From positions 1 through 17,051 of the forward strand of contig JBDIAR010000065.1 in assembly GCA_039812545.1 (NCBI GenBank): 17,051 bases of DNA. The letters are read 5' to 3'. This DNA comes from JBDIAR01 sp039812545. GTDB taxonomy: Bacteria; Actinomycetota; Actinomycetes; Actinomycetales; Dermatophilaceae. Each line of letters starts with the position of its first letter. Position 1 is the first letter of the stretch. Shown one piece after another: positions 6,431-12,343 of the stretch. The notes beneath the pieces were generated by a model, which was not told the origin of the DNA, ran no database searches, and worked only from the letters and a program-made list of their open reading frames with translations. A program made the translations under genes and the position numbers.

Positions 6431-7189
6431 GTTAGCACCGCGATCATCCTGCTCGCCGGTGGGGCGGGGTCGCGTCTCGGTGCCGCTGTGCCGAAGGCGT
6501 TCGTATCGCTGTCCGGCCGCCCGCTCTTGTCGTATGCCGTCGATCGCGTCCGTGCCGTCCCCGAGGTCGCGGCGCTGGTCGTCGTGGCTCCGGCGGGATT
6601 CAGCTCCCGGGACCACCCCGTCTGGGCCGACGTCGGGCTGCCCGCGACCGAGACCGTGATCGTCGTGACGGGCGGGGCCGAACGCGGCGATTCGGTGCTC
6701 GCCGGCCTGCGGGCGCTGCCCCCCGAGATCGACCTCGTCCTGGTTCACGACTGCGCGCGAGCCCTCGCCCCGGCCGCGTTGTTCGAACGGGTCCGCGACG
6801 CGGTTCGGGGAGGCGTGGCCGCCGTTGTCCCGGGCCTCCCGGTCGTCGACACCATCAAGGTCGTCGACGAGTCCGGCACCGTCGTCGCGACCCCGCCACG
6901 TTCGGACCTGCGCGCCGTGCAGACCCCGCAGGGTTTCGACCGCGACGCACTCGAACGGGCCCACGCCGTCCACGGCAGCGACGCCACCGACGACGCCGCG
7001 CTCGTCGAATTGCTCGGCCTGCCGGTGCGGGTCGTCCCCGGCGACCCGCTCGCCTTCAAGGTCACCGACGCCGACGACCTGGCCCGGGCCGAGCGGATCG
7101 TGAGCACCGGCATACCCTCACCGACCCCGACTCACAGCACCGCGACACCCAGCACGCCGACTCACAGCACCGCGAAAGGACGCCGATGA
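6431..7189 (+). CDS. ispD: 2-C-methyl-D-erythritol 4-phosphate cytidylyltransferase, with a non-canonical start
   Basis: Transfers CMP from CTP to MEP in isoprenoid synthesis. Motifs: the CTP-binding loop ILLAGGAGSRLGAAVPKAF, LVLVHDCARAL, LRAVQTPQGFDRDAL, SDATDDAALVELLG and VRVVPGDPLAFKVTDADDL. Oddity: between the in-frame carD stop and the loop there is no ATG, GTG, TTG or CTG in frame. The first is GTG 6488, which would remove the whole loop. GTT at 6431 sits 6 nt after cgggg, a good SD position, and gives the right N-terminus (STAIILLAGG), so I annotate it as a tentative start (252 aa). An assembly error or a coupled rare start is possible. The C-terminal tail after about residue 226 is Thr/Ser/Pro repeats and not part of the fold. 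The stop overlaps the SDR start (ATGA). Confidence 0.85.
   Translation, partial: VSTAIILLAGGAGSRLGAAVPKAFVSLSGRPLLSYAVDRVRAVPEVAALVVVAPAGFSSRDHPVWADVGLPATETVIVVTGGAERGDSVLAGLRALPPEIDLVLVHDCARALAPAALFERVRDAVRGGVAAVVPGLPVVDTIKVVDESGTVVATPPRSDLRAVQTPQGFDRDALERAHAVHGSDATDDAALVELLGLPVRVVPGDPLAFKVTDADDLARAERIVSTGIPSPTPTHSTATPSTPTHSTAKGRR
7127..7175 (+). repeat. 30-bp-period direct repeat in the ispD 3' end
   Basis: The 19-bp segment ccgactcacagcaccgcga occurs at 7127-7145 and 7157-7175. It codes PTHSTA twice in the low-complexity IspD tail. A copy of GGCATAC lies just before it at 7109. Confidence 0.85.
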
Positions 7190-7986
7190 CCGCCCAACCC
7201 GACACCCTTCCCCTTGCCCTGATCACCGGGGGAGGCAGCGGGATCGGCGCGGCCACCGCGATGCGGCTGGCGGCCCGCGGTTTCGAGGTCGCCGTGGCCG
7301 GGCGCCGGCGCGAGGCCCTGGACGAGACCGTCGCGGCGGTCACCGCGGCCGGCGGGCGGGCTCGAGCCGTGGTCCTCGACGTCACCGACGCCGAGTCCGT
7401 CGTCCGGGCCGTCTCCGCGTTGGGGCGCCTCGACGTCCTGGTCAACAACGCCGGCGGCGCGATCGGCCTGGAGTCGGTCGCCGACGGCGACCTCGCCGAC
7501 TGGCAGGCGATGTACGACACCAATGTGCTGGGTACCGTCCGGGTGACCCAGGCGGCGCTCCCGCTGCTGACCCGCTCGCCGCACGCCACGATCGTGGTCA
7601 TGGGTTCGGTCGCCGGGGAAGTCGCCTACGAGGGCGGTGCCGGTTACTGCGCCGCGAAATTCGGTGAACACGCGCTCGCCCAGACCCTGCGTCTCGAACT
7701 CGCCGGCACGCACATCCGGGTCGTCGAAATCATGCCGGGCATGGTGCATACGGAGGGCTTCTCGTTGGTCCGGTTCCGCGGCGACCAGGCCAAGGCCGAC
7801 GGGGTGTATGCCGGTGTGGACCGACCGATGGTCGCCGACGACGTCGCGGCCTGCGTCGAGTTCGTCGTCGGCCTGCCGCAGCATGTCAACGTCGATCGTC
7901 TCGTCGTGCGCCCGGTCGCCCAGGCCGCCCAACACAAGGTCCACCGCGGCCCGATCGACTGGCACGACGGAACCGGCGCGTCGTGA
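7186..7986 (+). CDS. SDR family NAD(P)-dependent oxidoreductase
   Basis: Classical short-chain dehydrogenase of 266 residues. Cofactor motif TGGGSGIG (residues 14-21), VLDVTDAESV after beta-3, NNAGG (Asn87-Asn88), catalytic Ser141 (MGSVAG), and Tyr154-x-x-x-Lys158 (GYCAAKFGEHAL). The MPGMVHTEGFS loop follows. GRRREALDE after beta-2 has arginines that favour NADP(H). It resembles the YdfG/serine-3-dehydrogenase-like SDRs, but the substrate cannot be read from sequence. The ATG overlaps the ispD stop (ATGA) and has SD aaagga; the end overlaps the kinase start. Its position inside the MEP operon does not prove a role in that pathway. Confidence 0.93.
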   Translation: MTAQPDTLPLALITGGGSGIGAATAMRLAARGFEVAVAGRRREALDETVAAVTAAGGRARAVVLDVTDAESVVRAVSALGRLDVLVNNAGGAIGLESVADGDLADWQAMYDTNVLGTVRVTQAALPLLTRSPHATIVVMGSVAGEVAYEGGAGYCAAKFGEHALAQTLRLELAGTHIRVVEIMPGMVHTEGFSLVRFRGDQAKADGVYAGVDRPMVADDVAACVEFVVGLPQHVNVDRLVVRPVAQAAQHKVHRGPIDWHDGTGAS

Positions 7987-8525
7987 TGGCCCCCGAGCCG
8001 CGCGGAACCGCCGGCCTGGTCGTGCTCGGCGGCCGACCCGGCGTGGGCAAGACGACGATCGCCCGAGAGGTGGCGCGGCGTACCGGTGCCGTTCACGTGC
8101 GCGTCGACACCATCGAGGAGTGCCTGCGGTCGCTGCGGCTGGACGACCTGACCGTCGAGGGCTATGTCATCGGGTATGCCGTGGCCGCCGACCAGTTGCT
8201 CGTCGGGTCGCCGGTCGTGGCCGATTCGGTCAACCCGGTCGCGGTGACCCGGCAGGCCTGGCGCGACGTGGCGGTGACCCGCGGGCTGCCGTGCGTCGAG
8301 GTCGAGGTGATCTGTTCGGACCTTGACGAACACCGCCGGCGCGCGCAGGACCGGGCCCCGGAGGCACCCGACGTCGTCCTGCCCACGTGGGAACAGATCG
8401 TCACGCGCGAGATCGAACCCTGGGCCCCCGACGTCGTCGTCGACACCGCCCTCCTGGAACCGGCCGCGGCGGTCGCGAAGATCTGCGCCCATGCCCGTTG
8501 GCTGGAGGGAGCGCTCGATGACTGA
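7983..8525 (+). CDS. Small P-loop AAA/kinase-like protein
   Basis: A 180-residue nucleotide-binding protein. Walker A is GGRPGVGKTT (residues 16-25), followed by VHVRVDTIEECLRS, where the Asp-x-Ile/Leu pair is like the acidic strand of gluconate-kinase, APS-kinase and zeta-toxin-like enzymes. The second conserved strand is VVADSVNPVAVTRQAWRDVA, and EVEVICSDLDEHRRRAQDR forms the lid-like Arg-rich region. This fits the predicted-kinase group COG0645-like, which phosphorylates small molecules. Substrate unknown. Start GTG 7983 (GTGA overlap) or ATG 7986 (TGATG overlap). The last 8 nt overlap the ispF start. It is not IspE, which is a GHMP kinase and is not in this window. Confidence 0.85.
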   Translation: MMAPEPRGTAGLVVLGGRPGVGKTTIAREVARRTGAVHVRVDTIEECLRSLRLDDLTVEGYVIGYAVAADQLLVGSPVVADSVNPVAVTRQAWRDVAVTRGLPCVEVEVICSDLDEHRRRAQDRAPEAPDVVLPTWEQIVTREIEPWAPDVVVDTALLEPAAAVAKICAHARWLEGALDD

Positions 8526-9078
8526 CGCCGACCCATCCGCCGCGCCCGCCGCGGCCCCCGCGCCCGCCGCGGTCCGAACCGGGATCGGGGCGGACGTGCA
8601 TGCCCTCGCCGGGCTATCCGAGCCCCGGCCGCTCTGGTTGGCCGGGATCGTCTGGCCGGCCGAGCGCGGCCTGAGCGGACACTCCGACGGCGACGTGGCG
8701 GCGCACGCCGCCTGCGACGCGATCTTCTCGGCCGCGGGGATCGGCGACCTCGGCAGCCAATTCGGCACCGACCGGCCGGAGTACGCGCAGGCCTCCGGGG
8801 TGACCCTGCTGCGCGAGGCCGCGGCCCTCGTGCGCGCCGCCGGTTACGAGATCGGCAATATCGCGATCCAGGTCATCGGCAACCGGCCCAAGATCGGAAC
8901 CCGGCGCCGCGAGTGCGAGGCTGCGTTGTCCCGGGCCGCCGGTGCGCCCGTCTCGGTGTCCGGCACGACCACCGACGGACTGGGCCTGACGGGGCGCGGC
9001 GAGGGGATCGCCGCAATCGCGACCGCCCTGGTCATCCCCCTGGTGACGCACTGCTCGCAGACGTCGCGTACCGGGTGA
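8518..9078 (+). CDS. ispF: 2-C-methyl-D-erythritol 2,4-cyclodiphosphate synthase
   Basis: Cyclises CDP-ME 2-phosphate to MEcPP with release of CMP. The 186-residue product carries the divalent-metal ligands Asp26 and His28 (GIGADVHAL) and His55 (GHSDGDVAAHAACDAIF), then GDLGSQFGTDRPEY, NIAIQVIGNRPKIG and the C-terminal signature TTTDGLGLTGRGEGIAAIA. About 18 Ala/Pro-rich residues precede the core and about 10 follow it, making it longer than the usual near-160 residues. The ATG at 8518 overlaps the kinase gene by 8 nt and has SD ggaggg within it. IspD and IspF are two non-consecutive steps of the MEP pathway, commonly adjacent or fused; here two genes separate them. Confidence 0.96.
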   Translation: MTDADPSAAPAAAPAPAAVRTGIGADVHALAGLSEPRPLWLAGIVWPAERGLSGHSDGDVAAHAACDAIFSAAGIGDLGSQFGTDRPEYAQASGVTLLREAAALVRAAGYEIGNIAIQVIGNRPKIGTRRRECEAALSRAAGAPVSVSGTTTDGLGLTGRGEGIAAIATALVIPLVTHCSQTSRTG

Positions 9079-9995
9079 GCGAGGAGATGCCCGCGCAGGT
9101 GCAGGTGATCATCCCGTACTGGGGGGACCCGGCATACCTGTTCGCCGCGGTCGACAGCGTCCGGGCCCAGAACAACCCGAACTGGCGGCTCGTGGTCGTC
9201 GACGACGCCTACCCGGACCCGCGCGCCGGGCAGGTCCTGCGCGCCGACCCCGACCCGCGGATCCGGTACCTGCGCAACGAGGTCAATCTCGGGGTCGCGG
9301 ACAACTTCGAACGCTGCCGGCGGCTCGCCGACCCCGCAGACGCGCCATATGTCGTCTTCCTCGGGGCCGACGACCGGTTGGCGCCGGACTATGTCCAGCG
9401 GGTGGTGGACGATTTCGACCGATTCCCGCGGGCGGCCATCGTCCAGGTCGGGGTGCGGGTCGTCGACGGCGCCGGCCGACGCGTGCGACCCCTCGGGGAC
9501 CGGGTCAAGGCGGCCATTGCGCCGCGGGTGCGGCAGGCGACGGAGCTGTCCGGGGAACGACTCGCGGCGAGTATGTTGCGCGGCAACTGGCTGTACTGGC
9601 CGTCGCTGGCCTTCCGGACCGAACGGCTGGCCCGGTATGCCTTCCGCCGGGTGTACGACATCGACCTCGATTCGGCGTTGGTCCTGGAGATGGTGTCCGC
9701 CGGAGAGCGGCTCGTGGTGGACCCGCACGTGTGTTTCGAGTACCGCCGGCATGCCGCGAGTGCGTCCAGTGCGGCGATCCACGACGGGTCGCGACTGGCC
9801 GAGGACCGCAGGTATTACGCCGACATGGCCGAGTTGATGGCCGGTCGTGGCTGGCGGCGGGCCGCGCGCACCGCCCGCCGGCGCCCGACGTCCCGGCTGC
9901 ACGCCGTCACGCTCATGCCGCGGGCGGCCCGAGCCCGAGATGCCGGCGCGATGGCCGACCTGCTCCGACACGCGCTGGTCAGGGCGGGTCGGTGA
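9075..9995 (+). CDS. Family 2 glycosyltransferase
   Basis: A 306-residue GT-A enzyme. The N-terminus VQVIIPYWGDPAYL is the nucleotide-binding strand, with VDSVRAQ, WRLVVVDDAYPD and RNEVNLGVADNFERC. The DxD-type metal site is in FLGADDRLAPDY (Asp99/Asp100). LRGNWLYWPSLAFRTE and DIDLDSALVLEM form the acceptor/catalytic region, and the C-terminal part is Arg-rich and helical. No membrane segments. It probably transfers a sugar to a cell-surface glycan or lipid carrier; the donor is unknown. GTG 9075 overlaps the ispF stop (GTGA), although no clear SD is present; ATG 9087 is an alternative. Its 3' end overlaps the convergent small gene by 17 nt. Its link with the flippase-like gene nearby is inference. 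Confidence 0.88.
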   Translation: MSEEMPAQVQVIIPYWGDPAYLFAAVDSVRAQNNPNWRLVVVDDAYPDPRAGQVLRADPDPRIRYLRNEVNLGVADNFERCRRLADPADAPYVVFLGADDRLAPDYVQRVVDDFDRFPRAAIVQVGVRVVDGAGRRVRPLGDRVKAAIAPRVRQATELSGERLAASMLRGNWLYWPSLAFRTERLARYAFRRVYDIDLDSALVLEMVSAGERLVVDPHVCFEYRRHAASASSAAIHDGSRLAEDRRYYADMAELMAGRGWRRAARTARRRPTSRLHAVTLMPRAARARDAGAMADLLRHALVRAGR

Positions 9996-10278
9996 ATGAC
10001 ACCGGCTTCCCGGTGGCCCGGGCGTAGGCGATCTCCCGGCTCGTGGATTCGCCGACATAACCGCCCGGGTTGACGACCAAAACCCGGTCGGCCAGGTCGA
10101 TCTTGTGGAGGTGAAGTGCGTCCAACGCGGCCTTCTGCTGCGCGGTGACCACGGCGTCCGCCTCGCCCGGCGCCAGGACGATGACACCGGCGAAGGTCAA
10201 CTCACGGCTCGCCGCCCGCATCTGCTCGACGAATCGGATCGAGCCGCACAGGCAGACGATCTCGGGACGGTCCGGCAT
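9979..10278 (-). CDS. Small nucleoside 2-deoxyribosyltransferase-like protein (DUF4406-like)
   Basis: A 99-residue Rossmann-like protein: IVCLCGSIRF near the N-terminus, LHLHKIDLADRVLVVNPGGYVGESTSREIAYARATGKPVSF near the C-terminus (key residues: Asp in LADRV, Gly-Gly-Tyr-Val-Gly, Ser-Thr, Glu in SREIAYA). The GGYxGxSTxxEIxYAxxxGKPV pattern is that of the nucleoside 2-deoxyribosyltransferase/DUF4406 superfamily, where the Glu region serves the glycosyl transfer or binding; activity here is unproven. The ATG at 10278 has an excellent SD (aggaggagg). That SD overlaps the stop of the upstream flippase-like gene, so the two form an operon. The 3' end overlaps the GT2 gene by 17 nt tail to tail. 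Confidence 0.8.
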   Translation of the reverse strand: MPDRPEIVCLCGSIRFVEQMRAASRELTFAGVIVLAPGEADAVVTAQQKAALDALHLHKIDLADRVLVVNPGGYVGESTSREIAYARATGKPVSFTDPP

Positions 10279-10289
10279 CTCGCCTCCTC

Positions 10290-11531
10290 CTAACGGCGGC
10301 GCGCCGAGCGCAGCCAGCCGAGCTGGACCAGCACGCCGACGGCCGGGCCCAGGGCCAGGGCCACCACGACGCGGGTGTCCAGCGACGCGGGGACCAGCAG
10401 GAGGGCCACCGCGAGAGCGGTGGCCAGCAACCACCCGGACAGGTAGGCCCGGTGACCGGACAGGCCGAGACAGCCGGCGCCGGTCACGGTGAGGACGGCG
10501 ATGGCCCCGGCGTCGATCATCAGCCCGGCGAACGTCCCCGGCGCGACCTCATACTCGGGATTGACCAGCCGCAGCAGCACCGGACCCAGCGCGGCGGCGC
10601 CCGCGGCGCCGACCAGCGTCGCCGCGACCAGCCAGCCGAGCACCCGCCGCAGGCCGGCGATGCCGTGCTCGACCACGTGGGCCACGACCACCCCCTGGTA
10701 TGCCGTGAGGGGCACGAGCAGCGGGGCGCGGGTCAGCGACAACGCGAGCAAGAGCGGCGCGGCACCGGCATACACCTCGTCGGTGGACGTGAGACGCACG
10801 AGGACGGGGAAGCCGACGACGAGCAGAGCGCTCGCGGCCGTGGCGGTACACGCCATGGCTACCTGGCGACCGAAATCCCGCGCGCCCACGTCGGTGCGGG
10901 CCCGCCAGGCGAGGCGCATCCGGCGCGAGCCGAGCAGCCACGGCAGCCAGCCCCAGGACGCGGCGGCGGTGGCCCAGGTGAACCCATCTGGAGTCCCCAG
11001 CGCCGCCGCGGCCACCGCCACGATCAACAACCGGCCGATCCCATCGGTCCCGAGCAGCACGCCGTACCACCGCAGCGCCCCGACTCCCGCCAGCGCCCCA
11101 CTCAACGCGCTGAACACGGCGAAGCCGGCGACCCCGACACAGACCGCGCCGACCTGGCCGAACCAGGTCGTCCCGAAGAGCCGCGGCCCCCACAGCGGTC
11201 CGCTCAGAGCCAGGACGAGCGCCGACCCCCCGCCGAGGACCATCGCCGCCGGCCCCACGGCCACTCCCGGCGACCGATCGAGCTTTTCGTATGCCGCTCG
11301 GGCTCGCACCGCTCGCGCCGACTCGGTCAACACCCCGCCGAGCGCGCCGAACAGTCCGAACAGCAACCCCCAGAACACGAGGAACCCGGAGTTCTGCTCG
11401 GTACTCAGCTGTCGGGCGATCAGAACGAGGACGGCATACCCGGCCACCCCGGCGAGTGCGGACGCCAGCAATACCGAACCCCCGGCCCCACGCCGGACGG
11501 GCTCGGCCGGCGGACCGGGGCGAAGGGCCAT
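10290..11531 (-). CDS. Polytopic membrane protein, polysaccharide flippase-like (MATE/Wzx superfamily)
   Basis: A 413-residue integral membrane protein with roughly 10-12 hydrophobic helices. Examples are SVLLASALAGVAGYAVLVLI near the N-terminus, FLVFWGLLFGLFGALGGVLTES, VGAVCVGVAGFAVFSALSGAL, ASALLVVGFPVLV, LLLALSLTRAPLLVPLTAYQG and several Ala/Leu/Val-rich helices at the C-terminus. The paired-helix layout and the central loop resemble oligosaccharide flippases that move lipid-linked sugars, but no diagnostic motif proves it. The ATG at 11531 follows the -10-like TACGAT by 6 nt, suggesting a leaderless message; longer in-frame sequence upstream overlaps the divergent methyltransferase and is rejected. 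Four GGCATAC/GTATGCC words lie inside it. Confidence 0.75.
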   Translation of the reverse strand: MALRPGPPAEPVRRGAGGSVLLASALAGVAGYAVLVLIARQLSTEQNSGFLVFWGLLFGLFGALGGVLTESARAVRARAAYEKLDRSPGVAVGPAAMVLGGGSALVLALSGPLWGPRLFGTTWFGQVGAVCVGVAGFAVFSALSGALAGVGALRWYGVLLGTDGIGRLLIVAVAAAALGTPDGFTWATAAASWGWLPWLLGSRRMRLAWRARTDVGARDFGRQVAMACTATAASALLVVGFPVLVRLTSTDEVYAGAAPLLLALSLTRAPLLVPLTAYQGVVVAHVVEHGIAGLRRVLGWLVAATLVGAAGAAALGPVLLRLVNPEYEVAPGTFAGLMIDAGAIAVLTVTGAGCLGLSGHRAYLSGWLLATALAVALLLVPASLDTRVVVALALGPAVGVLVQLGWLRSARRR

Positions 11532-11537
11532 CGGCTG

Positions 11538-11543
11538 ATCGTA
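11538..11543 (-). promoter_or_regulatory. Putative -10 element (TACGAT) for the flippase-like gene
   Basis: On the minus strand TACGAT is followed by 6 nt and the ATG at 11531, the leaderless layout. No good -35 is seen. Confidence 0.5.
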
Positions 11544-11555
11544 ACCGGGCCCGGG

Positions 11556-11584
11556 TTGAACCCGCCGCACCGGTGGGGCACGCT
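11556..11584 (+). promoter_or_regulatory. Possible promoter for the second methyltransferase: TTGAAC, 17 bp, CACGCT
   Basis: TTGAAC at 11556-11561 is close to the -35 consensus; CACGCT at 11579-11584 keeps the A and final T of TANNNT at a 17-bp spacing. The transcript would carry a leader of about 60 nt containing the duplicated ribosome site. Confidence 0.35.
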
Positions 11585-11620
11585 GAACAGCACGTCGGGA
11601 CGTCGAGCGTCCCGAGACCG

Positions 11621-11660
11621 ACGAGGGAGCGCAGTGACCGACGAGGGAGCGCAGTGACCG
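11621..11660 (+). repeat. Perfect 20-bp tandem duplication of a ribosome site plus start codon
   Basis: acgagggagcgcagtgaccg occurs at 11621-11640 and 11641-11660; gaccg just before the first copy extends the similarity. Each copy holds a Shine-Dalgarno-like gaggga and a GTG. The duplication is not a multiple of three. Confidence 0.95.
11634..11657 (+). CDS. Possible 7-residue leader peptide (MTDEGAQ) upstream of the methyltransferase
   Basis: The GTG of the first repeat copy opens a reading frame MTDEGAQ that stops at TGA 11655-11657, overlapping the GTG of the methyltransferase (GTGA). It has the same SD as the real gene. It may be only a by-product of the duplication, or may couple translation. 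No direct evidence that it is made. Confidence 0.3.
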   Translation: MTDEGAQ

Positions 11661-12277
11661 AGGAGACCAGCCCACGACCCGGCACCGACGGGGAGGACTA
11701 CACCCGGCGGCTGGGCCGGCTCGGCGACGCCCGGTGGAAGAAGGTCCTCGACGTCCAGCGCCCCTACCGGTGGAACCTGCGCCGCCTGGACCTCGGGGCC
11801 TGTCTCGATGTCGGCTGCGGGCGTGGACGCAACCTGGTGGCCCTCGGTCCGGGATCGGTCGGGGTCGACCACAACCCGTTCTCGGTGGCGGAGGCGGTCG
11901 CCCAGGGCTGCGAGGCATACACCACCCAGGCCTTCCTCGCCGACCCGCAGCTCGCCCGACCGGGGCGCTTCGACGCGCTGCTGGCCGCCCATCTGGTCGA
12001 ACACCTGACGCCCGAGCAGGCGCGCGAGGTCATCGGGTCGTACCTGCCGTTCGTCCGGCCGGGCGGGCGCTGCGTCCTGATCACCCCTCAGGAGCGGGGG
12101 TATGCCAGTGACGAGACCCATGTGACGTTCACCGACGCCGCGGCGTCCGCGCAGCTGGCCGGCGATCTCGGCCTGGTCGTGGAACGGTCGTACTCGTTCC
12201 CGTTCCCGCGGGCCGCCGGTCGGGTCTTCCGTTACAACGAGTTCGTCGTGGTCGCTCGAAGGCCACCGGCGGCCTGA
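11654..12277 (+). CDS. Class I SAM-dependent methyltransferase
   Basis: A 207-residue protein with a methyltransferase-11/23-type Rossmann core. Motif I LDVGCGRGRNL spans about residues 51-61, post-I strand VGVDHNPFSVAEA, motif II region FDALLAAHLVEHL, and motif III LPFVRPGGRCVLITPQERGY. The HLVEHL pattern is common in methyltransferases acting on small molecules, lipids or sugars. The C-terminus GRVFRYNEFVVVARR is strand-rich. Substrate unknown; next to a glycosyltransferase and a flippase-like gene a role in surface glycan or lipid modification is possible. Start GTG 11654 has SD gaggga. It is divergent from the flippase-like gene, and cysS follows after 66 bp, which contain only a short weak hairpin (cggcg-ctg-cgccg at 12280-12292). 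Confidence 0.88.
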   Translation: MTEETSPRPGTDGEDYTRRLGRLGDARWKKVLDVQRPYRWNLRRLDLGACLDVGCGRGRNLVALGPGSVGVDHNPFSVAEAVAQGCEAYTTQAFLADPQLARPGRFDALLAAHLVEHLTPEQAREVIGSYLPFVRPGGRCVLITPQERGYASDETHVTFTDAAASAQLAGDLGLVVERSYSFPFPRAAGRVFRYNEFVVVARRPPAA

Positions 12278-12329
12278 GCCGGCGCTGCGCCGAGGATGAG
12301 CGCGTCAGGCACGGCAAAGGGCGCGCCGG

Positions 12330-12335
12330 TAGAAT
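12330..12335 (+). promoter_or_regulatory. cysS promoter -10 element (TAGAAT)
   Basis: TAGAAT is a near-consensus -10 in a GC-rich setting and lies 8 nt before the cysS GTG, implying a leaderless or nearly leaderless message. The -35 region is weak. Confidence 0.6.
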
Positions 12336-12343
12336 CGCCGCCC

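Noticed and set aside
6488..7189. ispD starting at the first canonical codon, GTG 6488
   Set aside because: It would remove the CTP-binding loop that is clearly present in frame upstream; the conserved sequence shows the gene begins earlier.
7983..8525. The small kinase as IspE (CDP-ME kinase)
   Set aside because: IspE is a GHMP kinase with a Gly/Ser-rich PxxxGLGSSSA motif; this protein has a Walker A P-loop and only 180 residues.
10279..10434. N-terminal extension of the small NDT-like gene
   Set aside because: The extension is Arg/Gly/Pro-rich shadow sequence of the flippase-like gene; the ATG at 10278 has a near-perfect Shine-Dalgarno sequence.
11532..11918. N-terminal extension of the flippase-like gene
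   Set aside because: It overlaps the divergent methyltransferase gene and promoter; ATG 11531 with a -10 element 6 nt upstream is better.
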